From Ruminiclostridium cellobioparum DSM 1351 = ATCC 15832 (lineage in GTDB: Bacteria > Bacillota > Clostridia > Acetivibrionales > DSM-1351): a DNA stretch of 64,000 bases. The notes under the pieces are model-generated. The model searched no databases. It was given only the letters and a program-made list of their open reading frames with translations, and was not told the DNA's origin. The stretch is taken from contig NZ_JHYD01000010.1 of assembly GCF_000621505.1 (NCBI RefSeq), positions 153,399 through 217,398 of the forward strand. The letters run 5' to 3'. A program made the translations under genes and the position numbers. This document shows, piece by piece, positions 52,525 through 59,356 of this stretch (the first letter of the stretch is position 1; every line of letters begins with the position of its first letter).

Positions 52525-53129
52525 CTACAGCAGATTCAGCAGCACATATGGGCAGAATGCCTCGGATTCGCATATTTCTCTGACTGCTTCACTTTTTTGC
52601 TCATCCTCATACCTTATAAATGCCTCGAGGACTGTTTTTTCACCTGCCGACAGATTGTATGTAGTACCCGGAAGAATACCCTTCTGCCAGTTCCTATAGC
52701 AGAGATAGGTAATCCTATCCCTGCCTACAAGTTTTTTATTTCTTCCACCTTATCTTTTCCATAACCGCTTAATTCCTGGATCTGATCATATACAGCCGAA
52801 ACTTCTCCTATTAGGAACATTTTCTTAAGCAGCTCCATATGGTTTTCAGCATTAAATTTTTTCTGCAGCTCCTTATTCCTTATATCCGGACTTAAAATAC
52901 ATTTTGCCGCAGTTGAATATTTCATCCTTGAAGAGTCCAAATCCACTCCGTCCTTGGTTATGGTCATGCAGTCCCTTTGTATTTCCTCTTCTTCATCCGG
53001 CCTTATGGCACGGAAGGTAATAACAAACGGGTGCCTGTACAAATTGCTCAGCCTTTTGATTTCCAGTTCCCTCTCAGGCATACTGAATTCACTTATATCA
53101 CTTGCCAGAAGCATTTCAGTAAGGTTCAT
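52525..53129 (-). CDS. tail assembly chaperone, -1 frameshift product (GT-type)
   Basis: The chaperone frame ends ATA AAA AAC TTG TAG. The heptamer A AAA AAC at 52731-52737 is a classic -1 slippery site in the correct phase. A shift there opens a frame of 68 further residues (LVGRDRITYLCYRNWQKGI to AFCPYVLLNLL) that stops at 52525, just before the tape-measure gene, giving 201 residues. Tailed phages conserve this arrangement (lambda G/GT, P2 E/E'), with the extended form binding the tape measure. The extension has no usable start of its own. The slip site and open frame are seen; the shift is inferred. Confidence 0.8.
52725..53129 (-). CDS. tail assembly chaperone (XkdN-like), unshifted form
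   Basis: A 134-residue protein lying between tube and tape-measure genes, the normal place for XkdN. It is acidic and helical, with LLASDISEFSMPERELEIKRL, FVITFRAIRPDEEEEIQRDC and the C-terminal QIQELSGYGKDKVEEIKNL. It is expected to coat the tape measure during tail assembly. The shifted form is listed separately. GGAGGTG precedes the ATG. Confidence 0.82.
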   Translation of the reverse strand: MNLTEMLLASDISEFSMPERELEIKRLSNLYRHPFVITFRAIRPDEEEEIQRDCMTITKDGVDLDSSRMKYSTAAKCILSPDIRNKELQKKFNAENHMELLKKMFLIGEVSAVYDQIQELSGYGKDKVEEIKNL

Positions 53130-53164
53130 AAATCTACACCTCCATTATTTCCAGAGCCGGAATA

Positions 53165-53599
53165 TCAGTTTTCCGGCTGAATCATATCAAGATAATCAAA
53201 GTCGGTAAAAGTAAATGGTGCCTCTACTTCGCCGTTTTTAGCAGCCTCCCAGTCGGCCAGCATCAAATCGTCAAAGCTCACATTCTTGATAACAACTCTT
53301 TCAGCTCCTGATGCATCCGGATCAGCCAGCTTTGATATTATTTTGAATCTGATATCTTTTCCATTCTTGAGCACTTCGTCTTTTATTTTAAGGGCAAGAC
53401 GCGAACTGGTTTTATATAATTTCAGCGTGCCCTTTCCCTTCCATCCGGTGATTTTTGTATCCTGGGCCATTTGTCCGCACAGTTTTACATCTTCCTTCTG
53501 TATCTCTATCTTGGCCTGCAAACCTTTGCATTCGCCGACCTTATCATCATCCAGCCATACTTCGCCCCAGGTTCCGTTAATAATTCTCTTTGCATTCAT
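53165..53599 (-). CDS. tail tube protein (XkdM-like)
   Basis: A 144-residue tube subunit of the XkdM/DUF2001 family: RIINGTWGEVWLDDDKVGECK, AKIEIQKEDVKLCGQMAQDTK, GWKGKGTLKLYKTSSRLA, then the DLMLADWEAAKNGEVEAPFTF end. Rings of this protein stack inside the sheath. The start at 53599 is chosen from GGAGATC six bases upstream; a longer version runs through a hairpin (53615-53627). Confidence 0.9.
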   Translation of the reverse strand: MNAKRIINGTWGEVWLDDDKVGECKGLQAKIEIQKEDVKLCGQMAQDTKITGWKGKGTLKLYKTSSRLALKIKDEVLKNGKDIRFKIISKLADPDASGAERVVIKNVSFDDLMLADWEAAKNGEVEAPFTFTDFDYLDMIQPEN

Positions 53600-53614
53600 T
53601 TTGATCTCCATTCT

Positions 53615-53627
53615 GCTGCCATGCAGC
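53615..53627 (-). promoter_or_regulatory. hairpin ahead of the tube-gene ribosome site
   Basis: GCTGC-ATG-GCAGC (minus strand) lies seven bases before GGAGATC and the tube ATG. It repeats the hairpin-then-ribosome-site order found at other genes in this window, with different bases. Confidence 0.45.
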
Positions 53628-53686
53628 GACACAAATAGTAATAAAAGCACTAATGTTTGCTTCGCTTTTTCAGCCGCATGCCTCCG

Positions 53687-54751
53687 CTAAAGATTTATAT
53701 TGAGGGTAATATCCTCCACCGCATCCAATGGTTTAATATTGGCAGCAAGGAATACCTTGTCCTTTGTATTTGCTTCCTTTATCTGCTGCTCATTCATGCT
53801 GCTCACATCAACACCTGTACCCTTCAGGAAATTGCTCTGGACAGGAATATCTATAAAAACCTGATTTTTACCGGGATCCAGAAGATTATCCAGTTCAAGT
53901 GCCTCAAAATATGCCTGTATGGCCGATATAAGAAGGCACTTGTTATCATAGCTGTTGGCCACCTTTCCAATATAATAGTCTTCTGCGGTTTTTGTAATAT
54001 CCTGATTGATAAGATCAAGAATATCCATGATCTTTATCTTTTTAAAATCCTCACCCTTATCCTGGGTCGCAGATACAAAACTATTGACGGCACGCGCTAT
54101 CTTAACCTTTTCACCGTCATGGTACAGAATAAGTTTTCCGGCGTCTATTGCTTCATTCAATTCGGTATCCTTAAGGTGCGGTACATCGGTAACCTCCGGC
54201 AGCACCTGATATGTGGCCGAGATGGTAAGCGGCATACCTGCAAGTATTCCTGCAATTCTGCCGCAGTACTGGCCTGCGGTATAAGTTTTGTCAGCAGTCC
54301 GGATACTGTCTGTAGCAAAATTTACAATCCCTTCGTTATCCGAAGCACAATCCGGCAATACGGCTTTCACCTTTTTGTTCCTGCTATTACGCAGCTGCTT
54401 GATCCAGGTTGCCACCGTCAAGGTATCCTGGGACGTTATTTCAGGAATGGCAATATAGTCCCATTTTACTGTTTCGAGATAATTCATCGCTTCATTATAG
54501 TTTTCCGAACTCATGGAAATGAAATAGGCAATGACTCTTTTAGGCGGGTTGGCTGTCCCCATCATGGCCAACTGTATCTGCTCCCGGTTGTAATCACTTA
54601 TTCCTGCCGGAATCTCATCAATTTCCGACATGGTAAAAACTCCGGTTTGAGCATCATCTCTCAAAACAAGCGCCACTATGCCTCTTTCTCCCCTTTTAAC
54701 AGCTGTTATACCTGCTGTTTTGAATGCAATACTGATTTTTGGCAAACCCAT
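53687..54751 (-). CDS. contractile tail sheath protein (XkdK-like)
   Basis: A 354-residue sheath. The N-terminus GLPKISIAFKTAGITAVKRGERG and the central YIAIPEITSQDTLTVATWIK fit the phage tail sheath family (XkdK, gpFI), and GRIAGILAGMPLTISATYQVL and FILDLINQDI-like strands match the C-terminal assembly domain (GNQVFIDIPVQSNFLKGTGV region). Presence of a sheath proves the tail is contractile. The length is below PBSX XkdK (about 466), again pointing to a compact particle. Confidence 0.9.
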   Translation of the reverse strand: MGLPKISIAFKTAGITAVKRGERGIVALVLRDDAQTGVFTMSEIDEIPAGISDYNREQIQLAMMGTANPPKRVIAYFISMSSENYNEAMNYLETVKWDYIAIPEITSQDTLTVATWIKQLRNSRNKKVKAVLPDCASDNEGIVNFATDSIRTADKTYTAGQYCGRIAGILAGMPLTISATYQVLPEVTDVPHLKDTELNEAIDAGKLILYHDGEKVKIARAVNSFVSATQDKGEDFKKIKIMDILDLINQDITKTAEDYYIGKVANSYDNKCLLISAIQAYFEALELDNLLDPGKNQVFIDIPVQSNFLKGTGVDVSSMNEQQIKEANTKDKVFLAANIKPLDAVEDITLNINL

Positions 54752-54766
54752 AATACAATCCTCCTT

Positions 54767-55273
54767 TTAAATGTTGCGCTGGTTGTATTCCAGCGATTTC
54801 ATAATATCGTATTCCCCTTCTACATTATCTTTTTCCAAAAAGCGTTCCAGACGTACGACCAGGTACATGTCCTGCTGGTTCATACCGGCTTCCAGCCTGT
54901 TTAGCTCTGCCTTGGTTCCGTCACTTACCGTAAATCCGCTGCTGAATAATCTCTTCAGTTTTACAAATTGTTCAATCTGCTTTTTCCCCTCATTTCTGTC
55001 CAGACAGCTTGAATAAAAATGTTGGGTTATTTTGAAGGATAATTTTTCAGCAGACATACCCCTATTTGCATCTGAAAGCTCATATCCGGTCAGAGTTACC
55101 AGAATGCTGGGAATATCAAAGCCTGCTTCGGTTCCCGTGCAGTATATCTTTGCCTCCGGCAGGGTATTGTTGATTGAAACCTGAATGCTGCTGTCTATTC
55201 CGCTAAAATAGATTTTAACATCCGGGAAAGCCTCGCTTATCAATGTACAAATGGCGTCAAACACATTCTGCAT
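54767..55273 (-). CDS. tail terminator-like protein (DUF6838 type)
   Basis: A 168-residue protein. Segments AICTLISEAFPDVKIYFSGID, FDIPSILVTLTGYEL and KLSFKITQHFYSS match the alpha/beta pattern of tail-terminator/completion proteins at this position in PBSX-like clusters. It is the first gene of the tail operon. The ATG at 55273 follows GGAGGTTAAT from a dispersed repeat; longer starts (MAAMRLKATSVAW...) are translated repeat. Confidence 0.68.
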   Translation of the reverse strand: MQNVFDAICTLISEAFPDVKIYFSGIDSSIQVSINNTLPEAKIYCTGTEAGFDIPSILVTLTGYELSDANRGMSAEKLSFKITQHFYSSCLDRNEGKKQIEQFVKLKRLFSSGFTVSDGTKAELNRLEAGMNQQDMYLVVRLERFLEKDNVEGEYDIMKSLEYNQRNI

Positions 55274-55380
55274 ATTAACCTCCCAAGCCACACTAGTGGC
55301 TTTGAGCCGCATAGCGGCCACAAAACTGTAATGAAATCTTTTCCTTCCTCATCCGCTATACGGCGAATAAAGGAGGTTAT
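55274..55380 (-). repeat. dispersed RBS-bearing element, copy C
   Basis: Minus strand: AATAACCTCC at the far end, ATAGCGGATGAGG, ATTTCATTACAG, the GGCCGC-TAT-GCGGC hairpin, a second hairpin AAGCCAC-TA-GTGTGGCTT, then GGGAGGTTAAT and the ATG of the first tail gene. TAACCTCC (plus-strand 55372-55379 is its complement) can pair with GGAGGTTA at the other end, as in copy A. Confidence 0.7.
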
Positions 55381-55615
55381 TTTAATATTTTTATTGTCAG
55401 GGAAATCTTTACATTCTCTTGTACATCTTTACCTGCAGGCATTTCATACTAATTTCAGTACAAAAAAATTTATAATTCCCGGACAATAAAAAAGCCCTTT
55501 GAATAAAAATCCAAGAGCTTTTTTACATTTCTTTACATTTTGCATTTTAACACAAATGTATTTAGGTTTCATCCCGTTTTTGTCCTGCTTTTTACGGACA
55601 TTTTACTGATATTTC
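55381..55615. other. divergent region between tail operon and marR, with one terminator-like hairpin
   Basis: Together with its flanks this is the upstream region of the tail operon. The only structure seen is an A/T-flanked hairpin at 55488-55524 (AAAAAAGCCCTTT with AAGAGCTTTTTT, one bulge). No good sigma-A promoter faces the tail genes, which would agree with activator-dependent expression. No attachment site or integrase gene was found. Confidence 0.4.
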
Positions 55616-55693
55616 TTGACTCATCTGAGATAGAGTGTTATATTTATTACGATTTGGTAATATACATATTCGGATATTTCTTATTGGTAATAT
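55616..55693 (+). promoter_or_regulatory. marR-MFS promoter with two direct-repeat boxes
   Basis: TTGACT (55616-55621), 17 bases, TATATT (55639-55644). Downstream lie two identical TTGGTAATAT boxes (55654-55663 and 55684-55693) spaced 30 bp, about three helical turns, and an AATATACATATT near-palindrome. They are good candidates for MarR autorepression. Confidence 0.6.
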
Positions 55694-55732
55694 TTTAATC
55701 ATACAGCAAAATTATTTTAAGGAGGTTTTCAT

Positions 55733-56158
55733 TTGTTTGAATTGATAGAACTGCTTACACAGGTAAATGCACAGATTTTAAGGGCATTGTCGCCTCTTGT
55801 AAAATCCAGCGACATATCTGTAACAGAATTGATCATCCTTTGGAAAATCAATAAAAACGGCCCATGTAAAATAACAGACCTCTCATTGAAAACGGGTGTC
55901 CCTGCCAGTACTTTGACCAGCTTGTTCGACAGGTTGGAAACAAAGGATTTTTTAACAAGAGCCCATGATAAAAAAGACAGAAGATGCATTCTGATACAGG
56001 GTACACCAAAATTAAAGGATATGATTGTATCCCTTGTTGAAAAAGCCGACGGTGAACTAACCACTTTGTTGGACACACTTCCCCCGGAATTCCTGAAACA
56101 TTTTCTGGAGGATTTGCAGACCCTGCAGAAGCACTTGATAAAAGAAACCGATAATTGA
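55733..56158 (+). CDS. MarR-family transcriptional regulator
   Basis: A 141-residue winged-helix regulator. The core is ITDLSLKTGVPASTLTSLFDRLETKDFLTRAHDKKDRR (shown in parts: recognition helix PASTLTSLFDRLE, wing with DKKDRR). The start is a TTG at 55733, eight bases after AAGGAGG. It is transcribed with the MFS efflux gene 49 bp downstream and likely represses the pair until a drug or phenolic compound binds. Confidence 0.87.
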   Translation: MFELIELLTQVNAQILRALSPLVKSSDISVTELIILWKINKNGPCKITDLSLKTGVPASTLTSLFDRLETKDFLTRAHDKKDRRCILIQGTPKLKDMIVSLVEKADGELTTLLDTLPPEFLKHFLEDLQTLQKHLIKETDN

Positions 56159-56207
56159 ACCGGATTATTGCATTTTTGTAATATGCTTTATAGAAAGGGT
56201 TGTCAAA

Positions 56208-57707
56208 ATGACTCAAATCACTCAAACTAAAAATAATCAAAAATGGGTACTGCCTATCCTGGCAGCTTTAATCGGCGGCTTTATGTCGATTCTGGATTCC
56301 AGTATTGTTAACGTAGCTATTTCTAAAATGATGCAGGTTTTTAATACAACGGCCAGTCAGATTGAATGGGTCGTAACAGTTTACATGCTTGCTCTGGGTG
56401 TTGTAATACCCTTTAGCGGCTGGGCCGGAGATAAATTCGGTTATAAAAAACTATATATTTTTGCATTGTCAATGTTCACTTTCGGATCATTCCTGTGTGC
56501 TGTAAGCTGGAGTGTGAATTCCCTCATTATTTCGAGAGTGATTCAAGCTTTGGGCGGAGGTCTCTTAATGCCCACCATGATGACAATGGTTAAAAAAATT
56601 GTTCCCACGGGAAGCTTTGGAACCGCAATGGGTATTGTTGGAGTGGCCCTTCTGATTGCTCCGGCTCTGGGTCCCACCATCGGAGGCTACCTGGTTGAAT
56701 ATGTGGACTGGAAATGGATATTTACAATAAATATTCCCATAGGGATTATCGGTATAATTTTATCTGTTTTTTTGCTTCCCAAATTTGAAAAACTGAAGGT
56801 AGAAAAGCTTGACCTTGGAGGTGCCGTCACTGCCGTCATAATGCTTTTCAGTCTGCTGCTTGCTCTGAGCAAAGGGAGTGACTGGGGCTGGACCTCAGGT
56901 ACAACAATCCTTTTACTGCTTATCAGCCTGGCTGCATTTGGAATGTTTTTATTTTTGGAATTAAGGCTTAAAAATCCCCTGCTGAATATAAGAGTTTTTA
57001 AAAACAGGAATTTTACAGCGGCAAATATAACAACCTTTATTACCACAGTAGGCTTATTTTCCGGTATATTCTTTGTACCCTTGTTTTTACAGAATATCAA
57101 AGGCTTAGGCGCTCTTAATACAGGCCTCATTATGCTTCCGGGTGCTCTGGTTTCCGGTCTGTTAATGCCGGTTATTGGCAAGCTGTATGATAAAACCGGC
57201 CCGAAGCCCCTTGCAATATTCGGTATCATAAGTCTTGCCTATACCACTTACATGCTGCACGGCATTGATGTTACAACAAGCAATTCCAAAATCATTTACT
57301 GGATGGTTTTAAGAGGTATAAGTATGGCCTTTGCTGCCGTATCCGCTCAGGCCGCATCCCTGGACTCTGTTACAAATTCAGAGGTCGGTGCTGCAACCGC
57401 CATATCAAATATCATATCAAGGGTATCAGGCTCCCTGGGAATTGCAGCTTTGACCAGCATATTAACAAGCCGCACCATCCATTATGCCGCACAAATCAGC
57501 ACCGGCTTAATGTCAGCCGGAAAAACCGTCACTTCACAGACTGCCCGGATTCAAGATGTGGCTTTTGTAAAAGGTCTGGAGGATGTTTTTTTAGCAGCAT
57601 CCGCTTTGACCATATTTGGACTAATACCGGCCCTCTTCCTGAAGAAAGCTTCCAAAGCACCTGAAGAGAAGGTAATGGATACAGACAGCATAGGTTTGGA
57701 TATGTGA
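56208..57707 (+). CDS. MFS multidrug efflux transporter, DHA2 (EmrB/QacA) type
   Basis: A 499-residue transporter with 14 predicted helices. Motif D1-like LDSSIVNVAI in helix 1, motif A GWAGDKFGYKKLY in the 2-3 loop and motif C GVALLIAPALGPTIGGYL in helix 5 define an antiporter of the DHA2 family. It exports hydrophobic compounds using the proton gradient. It follows marR in the same transcript; a terminator ends the unit. Confidence 0.92.
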   Translation: MTQITQTKNNQKWVLPILAALIGGFMSILDSSIVNVAISKMMQVFNTTASQIEWVVTVYMLALGVVIPFSGWAGDKFGYKKLYIFALSMFTFGSFLCAVSWSVNSLIISRVIQALGGGLLMPTMMTMVKKIVPTGSFGTAMGIVGVALLIAPALGPTIGGYLVEYVDWKWIFTINIPIGIIGIILSVFLLPKFEKLKVEKLDLGGAVTAVIMLFSLLLALSKGSDWGWTSGTTILLLLISLAAFGMFLFLELRLKNPLLNIRVFKNRNFTAANITTFITTVGLFSGIFFVPLFLQNIKGLGALNTGLIMLPGALVSGLLMPVIGKLYDKTGPKPLAIFGIISLAYTTYMLHGIDVTTSNSKIIYWMVLRGISMAFAAVSAQAASLDSVTNSEVGAATAISNIISRVSGSLGIAALTSILTSRTIHYAAQISTGLMSAGKTVTSQTARIQDVAFVKGLEDVFLAASALTIFGLIPALFLKKASKAPEEKVMDTDSIGLDM

Positions 57708-57785
57708 ACACCAGGGGACAAATCCCCCCTTGCAGGTTTTATGTTTCTCGTTGACAGTTTTAAATATACCAAATTACTGAAACAA

Positions 57786-57818
57786 AAAAATCAGGTCTCA
57801 TCTATAAACCTGATTTTT
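57786..57818. terminator. bidirectional terminator
   Basis: Perfect 11-base arms (AAAAATCAGGT and complement) with an 11-base loop, between the MFS gene and the convergent coiled-coil gene. Confidence 0.8.
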
Positions 57819-57839
57819 AATATGTATTAGATGTTTTCA

Positions 57840-58169
57840 TCATTTTGATTTAGTTTTCTTTCCGCCTTTAATAACTGTTATTTCAACATCCTGCTTTTCA
57901 ACTTTTGCTGAAATATCATCTACCTTCTTTTCAACAACTGTAAGCTTTTCAAAAGTTTGCTTATACCCATCAAAAACTGCATCAAGCTTATTTTCAAACC
58001 TGATTACATCATTTTTCAGGCCTCTTATTTCTTTATTTGTTTCTTTTCTGAATTCATTCATATCTTCTTTGAATTCATTCATATCTTCTTTGAATTCATT
58101 CATATCTTTTCTGAATTCCGAAAATTCATCATACATTTTTGTTACTAATTCAAACATTTTATCTTCCAT
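57840..58169 (-). CDS. coiled-coil protein with heptad tandem repeats
   Basis: A 109-residue, fully helical, highly charged protein. Near residues 20-45 a seven-residue unit (EFKEDMN type) repeats, encoded by a 21-bp tandem repeat at 58050-58112. A second coiled-coil part follows (FEKLTVVEKKVDDISAKVEKQ) and a basic tail GGKKTKSK. No known domain. Proteins of this type occur widely in clostridia. GGAGAG precedes the ATG. Confidence 0.6.
   Translation of the reverse strand: MEDKMFELVTKMYDEFSEFRKDMNEFKEDMNEFKEDMNEFRKETNKEIRGLKNDVIRFENKLDAVFDGYKQTFEKLTVVEKKVDDISAKVEKQDVEITVIKGGKKTKSK
58050..58112 (-). repeat. 21-bp tandem repeat, three units
   Basis: Units at 58050-58070, 58071-58091 (identical) and 58092-58112 (nearly identical). 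Each encodes one coiled-coil heptad, so gain or loss of a unit would keep both frame and helix register. Confidence 0.85.
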
Positions 58170-58277
58170 TTGCTACACTCTCCATTCCTCATTTAATTTT
58201 ACCAAATCATGTTCAAAAATGCCACAGAATAAAAAAGTTTTTCCAAGTTATCTAATTTATAGCTCAAAAGATTGATA

Positions 58278-58306
58278 AAAAGGGCGGGCTGTCAACCCGC
58301 CCTTTT
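58278..58306 (-). terminator. terminator of the small DUF6809-type operon
   Basis: Perfect 11-base arms, AAAAGGGCGGG and CCCGCCCTTTT, with a 7-base loop; T-rich on the minus strand, 43 bp after the last stop. Confidence 0.85.
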
Positions 58307-58348
58307 CGGTCCTTTCATATTCATCATAAGCAGCAATAGGTGGTATTG

Positions 58349-58447
58349 TTAACTTCTGCCATAACCCAAAATAGCCTGTACATCATCTTTTGTAACTACA
58401 TCAATGGCATAGTTGTAATCCTGGTGAGTACAAGCTTTAATTCTCAT
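58349..58447 (-). CDS. very small protein, 32 aa, coupled to upstream gene
   Basis: The ATG at 58447 lies inside the end of the previous gene (11-bp overlap). The product is MRIKACTHQDYNYAIDVVTK followed by DDVQAILGYGRS. It has no recognised domain. Coupling to the upstream gene and the terminator just after it suggest it is real, but codon evidence is limited. Confidence 0.45.
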   Translation of the reverse strand: MRIKACTHQDYNYAIDVVTKDDVQAILGYGRS

Positions 58448-58730
58448 TACGCACAAGCTCCCCCTTTCCAGTAATCGCTTCAATCATAATCCATGTGGCA
58501 AGCTTAAAACCACACATAAACGACGCTTCAGCGTGCAGAGAATCTACTTCAGAACGTAAGTCCATCAGAGCCTCAAACTCCGCAAATTCATCCTTTGAAA
58601 GCTTATTTCTCCACATGTGCATCATTTCGGATATCTTTTTACTTAATAGTGAATAGTCAGGGTCTCTCGAAATGATCAATTCATCAGGGTATATACTCCC
58701 ATTAAACAGTTCCTGTAATATGGATTTCAT
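58437..58730 (-). CDS. DUF6809-like hypothetical protein
   Basis: A 97-residue protein with the pattern of the DUF6809 family: LFNGSIYPDELI near the start, a charged middle helix (MMHMWRNKLSKDEFAEFEALMDL) and a hydrophobic end ASFMCGFKLATWIMIEAI. Function unknown. Its ATG overlaps the upstream stop by 4 bp (ATGA) with GAGGTGA nearby, so it is coupled. Confidence 0.65.
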   Translation of the reverse strand: MKSILQELFNGSIYPDELIISRDPDYSLLSKKISEMMHMWRNKLSKDEFAEFEALMDLRSEVDSLHAEASFMCGFKLATWIMIEAITGKGELVRNEN

Positions 58731-59032
58731 AGGCTCACCTCTACGCTGAAGGCTCCAAAAAAGGTCAAAATTTTGATGCTGTCTCTCATACCTTGAATAT
58801 AAACTTCATCAATTTCAAAACCATGTTTTCTGGTTTCGCCTTCATAATGGCGGTGAATGGTTATAAGCTCAGCTCTCTCAAAACGCTGAAACAGTTCCTC
58901 CACCATATTTTCAGTTTTCTCCTGCAATGTACATAATTCAAAATATTGTGAATTGTTTTTTAAACGACTTATTGCAATCTCTTCCCGCATGTTGATAAAG
59001 GTTTTAATCATTTTGCTTTCTTCGTTTGTCAT
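58727..59032 (-). CDS. small helical hypothetical protein
   Basis: A 101-residue, mainly helical protein (MIKTFINMREEIAISRLKNN, MVEELFQRFERAELITIHRHY, YIQGMRDSIKILTFFGAF). It is not recognised. The ATG at 59032 is preferred because AAAGGA is eight bases upstream; an ATG nine bases earlier sits inside that site. First of three coupled genes ending at the terminator near 58290. Confidence 0.55.
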   Translation of the reverse strand: MTNEESKMIKTFINMREEIAISRLKNNSQYFELCTLQEKTENMVEELFQRFERAELITIHRHYEGETRKHGFEIDEVYIQGMRDSIKILTFFGAFSVEVSL

Positions 59033-59173
59033 AAGCGCCATCCTTTCAGTCAGTTTTCCGGCAAGCTTGATAGGAACTTCAGCGCATGATATAATATTTA
59101 CGCTGCAATTGCCTTTGGGCGGTTGTCGGTTGGGGAAGTGGCGTGTGTCTTTGTTGGAGAGCGCCGCTTCCTT

Positions 59174-59356
59174 TTACTTTTTATCCAGGGATTCGTACAC
59201 CATTCCAATACCCTTGCGAACAATGTCTGAACGGGTGGTATTCAGCTTTTCAGTGCATTTATCGAGTTTTTCTTTTGTATCATCATCCACTCGTATAAAT
59301 ATTCTATCTTTCAAGGAATTATCGGATGGTGGACGCCCTTTTTTCCTTTGCGCCAT
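59174..59356 (-). CDS. ribbon-helix-helix (CopG-like) DNA-binding protein
   Basis: A 60-residue protein: basic N-terminus AQRKKGRPPSDN, beta-strand RIFIRVDDDTKEKLDKC and helix LNTTRSDIVRKGIGMVY, the ribbon-helix-helix pattern. It probably acts as a dimeric repressor, possibly of its own operon with the genes after it (133 bp gap). GAGGTGA before the ATG. No toxin partner of a known type adjoins. Confidence 0.7.
   Translation of the reverse strand: MAQRKKGRPPSDNSLKDRIFIRVDDDTKEKLDKCTEKLNTTRSDIVRKGIGMVYESLDKK

Noticed and set aside
52725..52740. Sequencing error explaining the chaperone frame break
   Set aside because: The heptamer, phase and position match the conserved tail-gene frameshift, and the unshifted protein has a normal chaperone length.
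53657..54904. Long plus-strand frame of 415 residues antisense to the sheath gene
   Set aside because: It is a shadow of the sheath and terminator genes, with Cys/His/Tyr-rich composition, no ribosome site and no family resemblance.
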